DNA of 64,000 nucleotides from contig QKED01000043.1 in assembly GCA_003252455.1 (NCBI GenBank), positions 1 through 64,000 on the forward strand, in the 5' to 3' direction. This DNA is from Gammaproteobacteria bacterium. Its GTDB lineage: Bacteria > Pseudomonadota > Gammaproteobacteria > Thiohalomonadales > Thiohalomonadaceae. Below are positions 11,301-19,437 of this stretch, piece after piece (positions within the stretch are counted from its first letter, which is position 1; each line of letters starts with the position of its first letter). The translations under genes were made by a program, and so were the position numbers. The notes beneath the pieces are model-generated. The model did not search any database. It had not been told where the DNA came from and saw only the letters and a list, made by a program, of their open reading frames with translations.

Positions 11301-14300
11301 GGTAGCTCGGTGCCGGTGTCAACATCGAATAGTGTACCCAGAGTACTGGTAAAGACAACGTCGACCCCGGAGACGAGTTGGCCATTGATGTCGACAACCG
11401 CTGCTCTCAATAGAGTTGAGCCTTCCGTGCCACTGGTAGCACTACTGACCTTGACCGCCGTACTACCAGTAACCACAGAGACACCGCCGATAAGTGTGGC
11501 AGCTGAATCCACCTCTATACCTATAGTGGATTTCAAACCGGTACTACTAATCGTAACTTGCAGTACATCCGTAGTGCTGGACGAACCACTCGGTAGAGTA
11601 CCGCTGGTGTAGCTAAACGTAATCAAGCCACTACCATTCGTAACCACACTACTCTGGCTAAGCGAACCGCCCGTCTTATTGTCTGAAACTACTAGGTTGA
11701 CTGTTTCACCAACAACTGGGTTGTCATTCGAATCCAAGACTTGGACCGTCACAGTTGTACTGGAGTTGGGCTGGATCGTTTCAGGAGCAGCAGTGATGTT
11801 CACCTTAGACGCAGGGCCGGCAACGAAATCAATGCTGACGCTGCGCACGTACCCACCTGCAGATGCCGTTACGAGAGCTGAGCCAGCAGGTACAGGGAGA
11901 TCACTTACGCTCTTCGTCCAGAGATAAACCTCTGCAACACCACTCGTGTTGGTGACGACTGGCGTGGTAGAGCTGATCACAGTACCGTCAAGTGTACGTA
12001 GTGTGCCGAGTGTCGTGGTCAGCACGATCGTCTGACCAGATATACCTAGCCCAGACTGATCGACAACTAAAACACGGACGATCGCGCTACTCGCACCATC
12101 AGCCATGATCTCACTGGCACCTGTGGTAATGGTTACTGCGCCGACATGGACCTCAGTGGCAGCGACCTGAAGGTACGCGATGCTTGCGACACCCGTACTC
12201 GTAGCCACAGCCTTGATCTGGATCTCGGTGCCCACTACTTGAGTGCCAGGTTGGTAGGTTACGGTTGCGCGACCATTAACATCTGTCTGAACGCTCAGAC
12301 TGCTGAGCGTACCTGCACCCTTGATGATGTCGAATCGTACTTGCTCGCCAGTTACAACGTTACTATTGGCGTCCTGTACCACGACAGAAAGAGTAACCGT
12401 TGAATTAGGGGAGATCTCGATCGGTGCCGCCGCAGTCGAACTGCTCTGCCAAATTACTGAACTTGCAGAATCAGCCACGAATTCGATTGAAACAGACCCT
12501 GAGATCCCGCCTGCATTGACGTCGATCCGTGCAGTGCCAAGACCCACTGCCCCACCGGCACCGTCATTGGTACTGATGTATGTCTGGGCATAACCTTCGC
12601 TATCAGTCGCCTTGGTTACACTCTTGGCTGTGGGTTCAACCGCACCATTAAGTTCGACGAAGTTACCCAATGTGGTATTAAAGTCCACATCGTAGTTACT
12701 CACAGCTACACCGTTTGAGTCGATAACACGTGCGCGGACAAGGAGCTTGCTACTCCCATCCGCAACCAACGTTGTACCACCACTCTCAATCTGGATTGCA
12801 CCGATGACAACACTCTCTACCTGAATTTTCAAAGTAAGAGTGCTCTTGGCAATAGTGCTACTTGCTGCACGTGCCTCAAGGACATCAGAACCGACAATAC
12901 TTCCAGCCTTGTATTCTACGGTTGCATCGCCATTGGAGTTTGTAACCACCTGTACACTAGTCAGCGTACCGCCACTGGTATTAGTCGAAACAGAGAAGTT
13001 AACGGTCTCACCACTGACACGATTTCCATTACTGTCGGTTACGGTTGCAGTCAGCGTCGCGATACCGCCTGGAGCAACACTGGTCGAAATAGCAGAGAGA
13101 GTGAGTGTGTTAGGTGTTCCTGCAACAAAATCGATTGTCACCTGGTCGTTGAAGCCATTGGTCGATGCAGTAACCACGGATTTACCAGTAGTAGAAGTCG
13201 AGGTGAGTGTCACACTCGCATACCCAAGTGAATCCGTGGTCGCCGTTGCTGCACTTAGTCCACCGAGTGATGCACTGAACGAAACGGTTTGCCCAGCTAC
13301 TGCGCTACCGTTGACGTCGCTCACCTTTGCTCGAACTTGCAACGTTGAAGTACCGTCAGCGGTAATTTGCGTACCACCAGTTGTAATCTCAATCGCATTG
13401 ACGATGGCAATCGCATCAACGGCAATGTCGGTCGTGACAGGGTCTAATGCAATACTAGCCACACGTGCCTGAACGGTATCAGTGCCAGTTTTATCGCCAG
13501 CGGTATATGTGACCTTTGCATCACCATTAAGGTCCGTAACTGCCTGGTATGCAGAAAAACTACCACTACTTTGATTCACCGTCTGGGAGAAGATCACAGT
13601 CTCTCCCACAACCGGGTTTCCATTCGTATCAGTCACACGTGCATTAATTAATGTACTAGAGAGTGGGCTTACTGTAACAGGTGTCGAGGTAACTTGGATA
13701 TTTGCAGCCTCACCTGCAATAAAATCCACCTTCAGTGTGCTATGAAAGCCACTGGTATCCACGGATACCGATGCACTACCACTAACTAGGCTACTAGTAA
13801 GATTGGCGCTCACGCGGCCATTGCTGTCGGTGATTAACGTCGTACTCTTAGCACCAGAAAAACTACCGAGTGACGTAGTAAAGGTAACAGCTTTACCTGG
13901 AAGCACTGCACCACTAACGTCATACACAATGGCAACAATCGAAACGATACTTTGACCATCAGCAGTGATTGATGGCGACACGGCAGATGCTGTAAGGGCA
14001 CCAACTACGACAGCACTGCTACTTACAGGCACCAAAGTCGTCGTCGTACGGCTATTTCCCAGCACCTTCGTCGTAATCAGGTCCTCATCGTTTTCGCACC
14101 CGACAAGAGAATTTTCGAGATTTGTCCCAGCCGTGTAGGTAATTCGTGCTTCACCATTCGCATCTGTCGACTTGTTCGTATCTGACAGCAAGCCTCCGGT
14201 GCAATTTCTTGTAACAGTGAAGATTAGTGCCTCACTTGAAACTGGTAGACCGTTCACGTCCTGAACCGTCGATGTCAGTGTGACACTACCGCCGGGGTTG

Positions 14301-15451
14301 ATAGAACTGGGGGTAGCGACAGTCGCAAGATTGGTAGGATCACCAGCAACAACAGCAATCTCCACGTCCTCGGTAAAGCCACCGGCCGTAACACGCACAA
14401 CAGCCGTACCCAAACCTACTGATTTGGTGCGTAGATTCAGTGTTGCGACACCGCTACTGTCAGTGGTTACAGTCATGTGTGTATCGGTATACACAACACC
14501 GTCGATATCAAACTGTGCGATGGTTGGATTGAGTAGCTGGAACTGAACGTTATATCCACTCACATCCACACCACTTGGGTCTCGCAACCTTACGTTGATA
14601 GCAGCCTTGCTTGTCCCATCTGCCACAAGCTCAGCAGCACCAGTGGTAACATTCATCAAATCGATAGTGACGCCATCATTCGTGACTTCTACTTCGGCAT
14701 CGTTTGAGGTAACGCCGTTACTTATAACGGTGGCACGGATTTTATCAATGGCATTATCAGATGAGTAATCCTTACTACCAGCAATGTAGGTTACACTCGC
14801 TTCCCCATTCGCATTAGTCGTTGCAGTAGTAGTCGGGATACTAGGTGCTTCTTCACCTTTACTCGAATCATCGACAATGGCAAAGCGTAATGTACTTCCA
14901 CTCACCAAATTCCCGGCAATATCAGTCACCCGAGCGTACACCGTAGATTGTGTACCAGGATTCAGAATCGCAGGATTGATCCATGCAAGTACAGCTGCAG
15001 GCGGGCCAGCAACAAGAGTGATAGAAGTCTGATAGTTCAGACCGCCACTAGAAGCAGTGATAGTCGCGATACCCGATTTAAGCCCAGCTGAAAACATGAC
15101 TTGCGCATAGCCATATTCATCTGAGATTACAGTTGTCAAGCTATTACCGCTAAAACTACCCAGAGTCGTACTCAAGACGACCGTCGCACCCTTGATAGGA
15201 ATGCTATTAATATCGAGTATCCTAGCGCGAACATAGACATCGTTGGATGTGCCGTCGGCAACCAGACTCCCCTGCGCACCCGTCGTGACTTCTACCGACC
15301 CAAACCGAGTCGTGGGGTCTACAACGACATATTCTCCGGTATTACTACCACCTGTTGTACCACCAGAAGTCCACGCGCTCCCATCACCACATGAGGCGAC
15401 ACCGAAAGCGATAAGAAGCAGAATCAGAAATCTATACATTGCTTTAGCCAT
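5333..15451 (-). CDS. Giant Ig-like (Big_1/invasin-type) repeat lipoprotein
   Basis: The product is a lipoprotein of about 3372 residues. MAKAM is followed by a hydrophobic stretch and a lipobox ending VASC with the acylated Cys at about 21. The residue after Cys is Gly, so no inner-membrane-retention Asp is at +2. From about residue 50 to 2590 there are 12 two-domain units of about 210 residues. The first domain of each opens with 'ADGxS...VRAxVxDxxG...TTLG' and ends near 'FVAG'. The second opens near 'xPGG...TAxVxDxxGNPVxGExVxFS' with 'SGGxL...TxxNGxAxVxYxAG'. Four looser Ig-like domains follow (about 2599-3035). Then comes an Asp-rich segment (GNEDDSYGLGDGR, LDAGED, DLNYDGEW) that may bind calcium, and a final PKD-like domain (about 3280-3372). 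The ATG at 15451 has GAGG upstream; a TTG 18 bases earlier is possible. By architecture it should be an outer-membrane-anchored fibre or adhesin; its ligand is unknown. It is probably co-transcribed with the pilus operon. Confidence 0.85.
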   Translation of the reverse strand: MAKAMYRFLILLLIAFGVASCGDGSAWTSGGTTGGSNTGEYVVVDPTTRFGSVEVTTGAQGSLVADGTSNDVYVRARILDINSIPIKGATVVLSTTLGSFSGNSLTTVISDEYGYAQVMFSAGLKSGIATITASSGGLNYQTSITLVAGPPAAVLAWINPAILNPGTQSTVYARVTDIAGNLVSGSTLRFAIVDDSSKGEEAPSIPTTTATTNANGEASVTYIAGSKDYSSDNAIDKIRATVISNGVTSNDAEVEVTNDGVTIDLMNVTTGAAELVADGTSKAAINVRLRDPSGVDVSGYNVQFQLLNPTIAQFDIDGVVYTDTHMTVTTDSSGVATLNLRTKSVGLGTAVVRVTAGGFTEDVEIAVVAGDPTNLATVATPSSINPGGSVTLTSTVQDVNGLPVSSEALIFTVTRNCTGGLLSDTNKSTDANGEARITYTAGTNLENSLVGCENDEDLITTKVLGNSRTTTTLVPVSSSAVVVGALTASAVSPSITADGQSIVSIVAIVYDVSGAVLPGKAVTFTTSLGSFSGAKSTTLITDSNGRVSANLTSSLVSGSASVSVDTSGFHSTLKVDFIAGEAANIQVTSTPVTVSPLSSTLINARVTDTNGNPVVGETVIFSQTVNQSSGSFSAYQAVTDLNGDAKVTYTAGDKTGTDTVQARVASIALDPVTTDIAVDAIAIVNAIEITTGGTQITADGTSTLQVRAKVSDVNGSAVAGQTVSFSASLGGLSAATATTDSLGYASVTLTSTSTTGKSVVTASTNGFNDQVTIDFVAGTPNTLTLSAISTSVAPGGIATLTATVTDSNGNRVSGETVNFSVSTNTSGGTLTSVQVVTNSNGDATVEYKAGSIVGSDVLEARAASSTIAKSTLTLKIQVESVVIGAIQIESGGTTLVADGSSKLLVRARVIDSNGVAVSNYDVDFNTTLGNFVELNGAVEPTAKSVTKATDSEGYAQTYISTNDGAGGAVGLGTARIDVNAGGISGSVSIEFVADSASSVIWQSSSTAAAPIEISPNSTVTLSVVVQDANSNVVTGEQVRFDIIKGAGTLSSLSVQTDVNGRATVTYQPGTQVVGTEIQIKAVATSTGVASIAYLQVAATEVHVGAVTITTGASEIMADGASSAIVRVLVVDQSGLGISGQTIVLTTTLGTLRTLDGTVISSTTPVVTNTSGVAEVYLWTKSVSDLPVPAGSALVTASAGGYVRSVSIDFVAGPASKVNITAAPETIQPNSSTTVTVQVLDSNDNPVVGETVNLVVSDNKTGGSLSQSSVVTNGSGLITFSYTSGTLPSGSSSTTDVLQVTISSTGLKSTIGIEVDSAATLIGGVSVVTGSTAVKVSSATSGTEGSTLLRAAVVDINGQLVSGVDVVFTSTLGTLFDVDTGTELPTGFPVSTVDGYAQVRLRTLNKSTGLVESVGTAQITAYVKGFTGSAQVAFTAADPYTVSLGAQPAIATPSSDVALIATVSDRYGNPVVGDTVRFSISTNLSGGTLGSVSSQTDANGQAMVTYTTGDKADVSDSLKATVNSNGISQSLSLSVKATTTGYVIGSLTLASGAENVVADGSSLVQVRAQVLATDGAAVPGISVVFATTLGSLVDSSNVTASSAQTDTNGYAYLYLKASTTAGTALVTASASGFIDTKEIPFVAGMPTAISVLLSPTTVNPLATVQVRATITDANNNPVSGEEVRFSSGSTNASGGSFTTPVAVSNQNGIATAIYEAGDLVSSGFDKLKIVVSRNGLTKEVDLTISSTSSVAVVNNVEMVLGAASIIADNSATNLVKVRAIVTDSSGNTVSGVAVNFTTSLGSFYDRTNGTSLGADESVDTNSQGIAELYLRSTTKVGTARVVAESNGFYGVDYVKFVAGLPASISIKASPTTTTPGGEVKLTTSLLDGNSNPISGETVIFSVYSNKSGGSLQSITAVSGVDGLATTTYIAGTTNNTTDSFTARADSNGIAPSALATVSVSGAQLINGISVSSGSTELVANGSSSTGLRAQVVDINGDPAPDGTEVTFALSNPSLGTLSTTSPVATVNGIANVTLTSTKALGTLKVTALAGGFEASLQMEMIAGSPTGVTVVTAPTTAAPYTTIEVRALVIAADNGGNHPVVGEVVNFDFDSPDVHNGEFQTSSAVTNAQGVATIYVDSNDVFASTGTDSVVINAVVASNQSVKGSATYTLKATQALVGEITAETGADSLAISEETVITAVVYDLQGRVLQGQTVTFSSNAGALGSSSVVSDKYGVARSTFTATEVGTAKITVSSNGLSDFVTVQMVAGAPDGLTISALPSSVTPGSQAKFVAKVVDDAGRPVVGETVIFSIYSNPSGGNFTDSVSAVTNANGEATVAYTTGTNSAASVIDKVSARVASNGVANILGDEGALVVELDAQVIGDMVMTVANSTLVADGNTTTMLRVTVLDTDGVPIAGQQVLFNTSKGKLLKDLSSTNSTNNVSGAVTTDSFGRATVYLLTSSDNSVTPHTAATTGYALVSANVGGFTASGSVEFTAGAVGAISLTAASSSVVRGNELVLKARLFDINGLVIPNANVIFEVTNDNSGGSLSSLSATTDVNGYAYVTYTAGLTVAVDEIVARAKDDVSVESSALSVNVTLPTPPDELVLAVSQYNIKSDNSDISTITATALDANGAVIEGVEVTFTVTNSGQISAALGVTDESGQATVNVSSGTALRENRRLRVIATVGSMTREATLYVIGSSTTVVLSGNSLEVAAGNDSYADLRVYAQDAGGNNVPNATVTFSLTSVGGGLIELLDTDGNVLSSNSGIIDPRLGYFQGQVHALAAGSVVLTTTALTQESVDPEAIVTKTILITRSEEAFKIESINPTSTVIGTPTTVSVAVPGSASATEVTFSSSVGYWTESTASTYTVTVPASASKTTITAHLQSDNAAGTATVQVDSSDGRSDVAYVDIAASCDDAAQVIIQANRTSLPISTDTLTHEAAITARVLSSYLSGQQPVSGCKVQFSIEQAAGGGEAISPVLATSDSKGLVEATLTSGLLGSSTQGVRVVVTVLSGDATAHPNAPITDSIDITITDQAGSVEIGHGTEIADYNAATYSLPMSVLVTNAAGQAVTGAKVYLSTWPERILTGIWYPFTKPDGSVICVVQHSASFGNEDDSYGLGDGRYRNLILDAGEDRAIYEYDQTDSDGTAGVDLNYDGEWEASSNSYTLLATQKDVFDAYPADGIMTPHSTAGGAVPEYVTTDDNGVAAFELVYLKQFSEWIYNDVIATTEVEGTEVRSILRFILPASVLEAEGCLLNDSPFNPVDIDLPPGYVYPTAVAATSVASVSASSPQSVTLNGSASVDGTSPIISYYWEQVGGSEAVYILGSTNNNGIASFTSPSYYDSTNPELRFRLTVRDGNGATGISEVSVLVTP

Positions 15452-15470
15452 TGCCTTTACCTCGGTCAAA

Positions 15471-15494
15471 TCCCCAGCTCAATCAAGCCGGGGA
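15471..15494 (-). promoter_or_regulatory. Hairpin between pilQ and the giant Ig-like gene
   Basis: In minus-strand RNA a 9-bp stem (one G-U pair) closes a 6-base loop, followed by UUU. It lies 27 bases after the pilQ stop and 19 bases before the ATG of the giant gene. It may be a weak terminator or attenuator lowering expression of the giant gene relative to pilMNOPQ, or an RNA-stabilising end for the pil message. Its U-tract is too short for confidence in termination. Confidence 0.45.
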
Positions 15495-15520
15495 TCCACA
15501 CACTCGGATATTCTTGCCTG

Positions 15521-18163
15521 TCAGTTTGTAGTTAAACCATCTTTGAGAATCTTCGGTGTGACGAAGATCAGCAATTCAGATTTGTTATTAGTCTGACTCG
15601 TGTGCCTAAAGAGTCGCCCAACAAGCGGCAGATCACCGAGGAACGGTACCTTATTGGTCGCCTTGGTCGAATCCTGTTCGTAGATACCCCCGAGGACCAC
15701 TGTATCACCATTATTCACCAGGACTTGGGTGGTAACTGCACGGGTATCGATGGTCGGGATACTGTTATAAATGGCGCCAACACTATCTTTGCTCACCTTC
15801 AGGTCCATTATTACCCTGTCGTCAGGCGTAATCTGTGGAGTAACGCTTAATCCCAGTACGGCCTTTTTAAACGCTACAGTCGTAGCACCACTCGAGCTGG
15901 CCTCTTGGTACGGCACTTCCACACCTGATTCGATAGTTGCCTCTTTCTGGTTGGAGGTAATAACCCGAGGACTTGAGATAACTTCACCGCCGCCCTCCTG
16001 TTGCATCGCTGAAAGCTCCAGGTCCACAAGGTAATCTGCACCAAGGATCGCTAATGCGATTGAGCCTGAAGTGCTGGTGGTCGGTAGGTTCACATTCAGT
16101 CGGTCATCAATGGTGCCAATCTCAACTGGATACGCACTCCCTGTTGAAGCAAGGCTATCGAGTGCGCTTGAGACTGTCGTATCAGTGCCTGTCGCCGACC
16201 CAGATGTCGTTACAATCCCGCTCGCACCATTGTCAGAGATTTGCGTCACACCAAAGCGAGTTCCTAATTCCTTCGAGAAGTTGTCACTCGCAATCACAAT
16301 TCGCGATTCAATCAACACCTGTTTGACTGGTACATCGAGGCGCTTGATAAGTCGTCCGATTTCTTCAAGTTTTTCAACGGTATCCATGATCATCAGAGTG
16401 TTGGTACGTTCATCCAAAGTCACATTACCGCGTGGCGACAGGATGGAGTTTTCCTTCTGCTTTATCAGGGCAGCAATTTCGCTCGCTTTGGCATAGTTGA
16501 TCTGGAAGAAATCTGTCTTGAGCGGTACCAGCTCTTCAACTTTTTTGCGTGCTTCCAATTCAAGTGATTCACGCTGTGCGATCTCATCGTTCGGTGCAAT
16601 CAGGATCACGTTACCGCTCTGACGCATACCTAGGCCCTTAGTTTTCAAAATGATATCGAGTGCCTGATCCCAAGGTACGTTCTTTAGTCGCAGAGTAATA
16701 TTTCCAGTAACAGTGTCACTGGCCACAATGTTGAGGCCGGTGAACTCTGCGATCAGCTGCAGTACAGCTCGCACATCGATATTCTGGAAATTGAGCGATA
16801 GTTTTTCGCCAGTAAACTCACCCTCTTCACGCTTACGCGTGTCTGACTCGGCTTTGATGATGGGTTTGACCTCAATGGTGTACGAATCGCCCGCCTGATA
16901 TGCCAGATGCTCGTATTCACCAGCGGCAGAGATCGCAAGTCGAGTATTTCCATTGTGGTTATACGAGTCGATAGAGATCACTGGCGTAGCGAAATCAGTT
17001 ACATCTAGTCTGCGCTCAAGCTCATCAGGGAGCTTTGTATTTAGGATATCGATGATGATTTTCCCGCCAGACTCTTTGAGATCTACGACTGCGTCGGGGT
17101 CATCGAGTACCACCACGATCTTGCCTTCACCATCTATACCACGACGAAAATCGATATTCTCCACAGTAGCCATCGGAGCCAAGGACGGTGCACTGGGGAG
17201 CAATGAGCGAGCTATGCTACTGCCGCTCTCTTCATCACTCCGCTGCCGGCCACCACTCTGCAGTTCGATTAGGATCATCTTACCCTCAGTGCGGATGTTG
17301 TACGGCACCATACGTGCAAGACTTACAACCACACGGGTCACGCCGCCCGATTCGACCAGTCGAATGTCACGCGCAACACCGACACTCAGGGGGACCACGC
17401 GCTTATTCATACCCAGTTTGGTATTGGCTAGGTCGATCGCAATGCGCGCAGGGTTTTCCGTCGCGAAGTTACTCGGCACCACACCTTCGACGTCAGTATT
17501 GTGAATTAAACGGATCTGAATGCGATCACCAGGTAACTTGGAGAAATTTACCTCTTCCAGCTCGATTCCACGGGCTAAAGCTGCCGGAGCAACCATTGCA
17601 GTTGCCGTTGTTGCTGGTACCGGAGGTGTTGTAGCTAGTGTCGCAGCTGATGTTGCGGCCGGCGGGAGCACTACCTCACTGCCCGAGGTTGCCGCTACAG
17701 GCGTCGTGTCTGCGGTAGCTCTCGCGGGGCGGACACCTTCATATAGATTGATAAACAGCGCATTGTCCTTCTCCTGGATTTCATAGGAGACCTTACGCGT
17801 GAGGTTGATAAGGACGCGCGTCGAACCTACCGCCTGAACCGCCAATACATTCTTTGCGATCGGCGAATTAATCGAGACGGCCTGATTACGCAACTCAAGC
17901 CCGGTCTCAGGCAGTTCGATTAGAAGTCGAGCCGGGTTATCCATGAAGCGCGCAGAAGGGACTATGTCACTCACCAAGCCAGAGAGAACAAGCTTTACTT
18001 GCAAACTACCATCAGGGCTTTGCTCATAGCCTATATCTTGCAGCGAGAATCGCTCATTGGCGGCGTGTGCGATACCCACACCGCCAAAAATGAACAGCAC
18101 CATGCAGAGGGCTTTGAACATCCGCATAGTGTTGATTGCTGTCGTTTGAATTGCTCTGTTCAT
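15521..18163 (-). CDS. pilQ: Type IV pilus secretin PilQ
   Basis: It forms the outer-membrane ring through which the type IV pilus passes. The 880-residue precursor has an N-terminal signal peptide (after AHA), AMIN-type domains that bind peptidoglycan (about 25-130, and others around 190-400), a secretin N0/N1 region (LSLNFQNIDVRAVLQLIAEFTGLN), and the C-terminal secretin barrel with VPYQEA and the closing VPFLGDLPLVGRLFR segment. A Pro/Ala/Thr-rich linker lies near residues 145-185. The ATG at 18163, 17 bases after the pilP stop, is preferred to the upstream GTG at 18187 that overlaps pilP. It is last in pilMNOPQ. Confidence 0.95.
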   Translation of the reverse strand: MNRAIQTTAINTMRMFKALCMVLFIFGGVGIAHAANERFSLQDIGYEQSPDGSLQVKLVLSGLVSDIVPSARFMDNPARLLIELPETGLELRNQAVSINSPIAKNVLAVQAVGSTRVLINLTRKVSYEIQEKDNALFINLYEGVRPARATADTTPVAATSGSEVVLPPAATSAATLATTPPVPATTATAMVAPAALARGIELEEVNFSKLPGDRIQIRLIHNTDVEGVVPSNFATENPARIAIDLANTKLGMNKRVVPLSVGVARDIRLVESGGVTRVVVSLARMVPYNIRTEGKMILIELQSGGRQRSDEESGSSIARSLLPSAPSLAPMATVENIDFRRGIDGEGKIVVVLDDPDAVVDLKESGGKIIIDILNTKLPDELERRLDVTDFATPVISIDSYNHNGNTRLAISAAGEYEHLAYQAGDSYTIEVKPIIKAESDTRKREEGEFTGEKLSLNFQNIDVRAVLQLIAEFTGLNIVASDTVTGNITLRLKNVPWDQALDIILKTKGLGMRQSGNVILIAPNDEIAQRESLELEARKKVEELVPLKTDFFQINYAKASEIAALIKQKENSILSPRGNVTLDERTNTLMIMDTVEKLEEIGRLIKRLDVPVKQVLIESRIVIASDNFSKELGTRFGVTQISDNGASGIVTTSGSATGTDTTVSSALDSLASTGSAYPVEIGTIDDRLNVNLPTTSTSGSIALAILGADYLVDLELSAMQQEGGGEVISSPRVITSNQKEATIESGVEVPYQEASSSGATTVAFKKAVLGLSVTPQITPDDRVIMDLKVSKDSVGAIYNSIPTIDTRAVTTQVLVNNGDTVVLGGIYEQDSTKATNKVPFLGDLPLVGRLFRHTSQTNNKSELLIFVTPKILKDGLTTN

Positions 18164-18179
18164 TGCTATAACTCGCCTG

Positions 18180-18722
18180 TTAATCACTCAGACTGATCGC
18201 TGCATCGCGCTCGACCCAACCGCCTAGAACACTCTGGACGATCTCCACAAGGTCGATCTTGGTTTCACTAATTGAAACGATTCGTCCGTGGTTCTGACCC
18301 ATGTACCTACCCACACTGACACGATGTACCAAACCCGTTGGATCGAGAATGATCGCCTCCCGGTCACCGCTCTTCTCTAGGTGGCCAAGGAACTTCAGCG
18401 AATCGAGCGGGAACTGCTCCAACGCTTCGGGATTCCGCAAGGGGTCCGGGGCTAATCCACTGTTGTCCACAGCATCCTGCGGGATAATCGACTCCTTCTC
18501 CGCACGGGTGAAGGGGTCGCGGCTATGCTCAACGGGATATGGGAAAGAGTCCGTCGCCTTGAACTCGGGGACTGGGGGTATACGCCCTGGCTTGCGCGCC
18601 TTGATCGTATTGACGTACTCCACCAAATCACCGTGCTCTTTCTTGCTACAACCTGCAGCTAGACCGAGCACCGCGATTCCGACAAATAGCCGCAGCAGGT
18701 ATGTGCTCTTGCGTGTATTCAT
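18180..18722 (-). CDS. pilP: Type IV pilus inner-membrane lipoprotein PilP
   Basis: It links the inner-membrane PilNO complex to the PilQ secretin. The 180-residue protein has a lipoprotein signal ending LAAGC (Cys 25), a natively loose region with DPFTRAE, then the beta-rich HR domain (LDSLKFLGHLEKSGDREAIILDPTG... VHRVSVGRYMGQNHGRI). AGGAA is placed 7 bases before the ATG. Length and order are as in other gammaproteobacteria. The 67-base gap to pilO is the largest within the operon. Confidence 0.93.
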   Translation of the reverse strand: MNTRKSTYLLRLFVGIAVLGLAAGCSKKEHGDLVEYVNTIKARKPGRIPPVPEFKATDSFPYPVEHSRDPFTRAEKESIIPQDAVDNSGLAPDPLRNPEALEQFPLDSLKFLGHLEKSGDREAIILDPTGLVHRVSVGRYMGQNHGRIVSISETKIDLVEIVQSVLGGWVERDAAISLSD

Positions 18723-18789
18723 TCCGTCATTCCTGCGCCAATGTTATGAGCCGAGGGACAAATTCTCCCTGACGTCAACCGCAGATCCA

Positions 18790-19437
18790 TCATTTTTTGC
18801 GTTTTCCCTTATCTGCCGAGCGGGCCGCAGCGATCTCGGTCTCATCCAGATAGCGGTAAGTCTTGGCCACTGCATCCATCGTCAGATTCCCTTTAGGTTG
18901 CCCCTTGGCCTGACTTGCAGTGATCCGCACATCGTGCATGGTTACAATGCGGGGTAGCGCAGCAACACCACCAATAAATTCACCAAATTCATGAAAATTG
19001 CCGACGACCTTCAGCGCAATGGGCAATTCGGCGTAGAACTCCTGCCCCACCTCGGTCTGCGGCTTGAACAGCTCGAAATCGAGTCCACTGGAGAGGCCTG
19101 TCTGGGTGATGTCTACCAAAAGGTCAGCAACCTCGGTACGGCTTGGGAGCTGGCGCAGCATCGTGCCGAAGGTCTCTTCCATTTCACGTAACTGGCGTTT
19201 GTAGCCATCAAGGTTCGATGCCTTGAGTTGCTTGGTCTCGAAGTCACTCTTCAGACTCTCCTCGCGTCTCTCCGCCTGACTCAGTTCCTCGAGCTGCACC
19301 TTAGTGTCGAACCAGTAACCTGCCCCTGCACAGAGAATACAAATCACCAGGATCAGCAATGCCCGCACTGCTAGCGGGGCACTACCTATATTCTCGAAGT
19401 CGATATTTTGCAGGTCGTTGAGGTCGATATTCTTCAT
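18790..19437 (-). CDS. pilO: Type IV pilus alignment protein PilO
   Basis: This bitopic inner-membrane protein (215 residues) pairs with PilN. It has a short cytoplasmic N-terminus rich in Asp/Asn (NIDLNDLQNIDFENIG), one membrane segment (about 23-42), a coiled-coil stretch (about 50-95), and a periplasmic ferredoxin-like core including LPSRTEVADLLVDITQTGLSSG. The C-terminus is lysine-rich (GKRKK). The start ATG overlaps the pilN stop by 4 bases, which implies coupled translation. Confidence 0.93.
   Translation of the reverse strand: MKNIDLNDLQNIDFENIGSAPLAVRALLILVICILCAGAGYWFDTKVQLEELSQAERREESLKSDFETKQLKASNLDGYKRQLREMEETFGTMLRQLPSRTEVADLLVDITQTGLSSGLDFELFKPQTEVGQEFYAELPIALKVVGNFHEFGEFIGGVAALPRIVTMHDVRITASQAKGQPKGNLTMDAVAKTYRYLDETEIAAARSADKGKRKK

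Noticed and set aside
12840-13472. Plus-strand frames within the giant Ig-like gene
   Set aside because: The minus-strand frame is continuous over 10 kb with regular domains; these plus-strand frames lack starts with ribosome sites and motifs.
5333-15451. Possible CRISPR-like or DNA-level tandem array in the repeat gene
   Set aside because: The repetition is at the protein-domain level with about 210-residue units that differ widely in DNA; there are no short identical repeats with uniform spacers.
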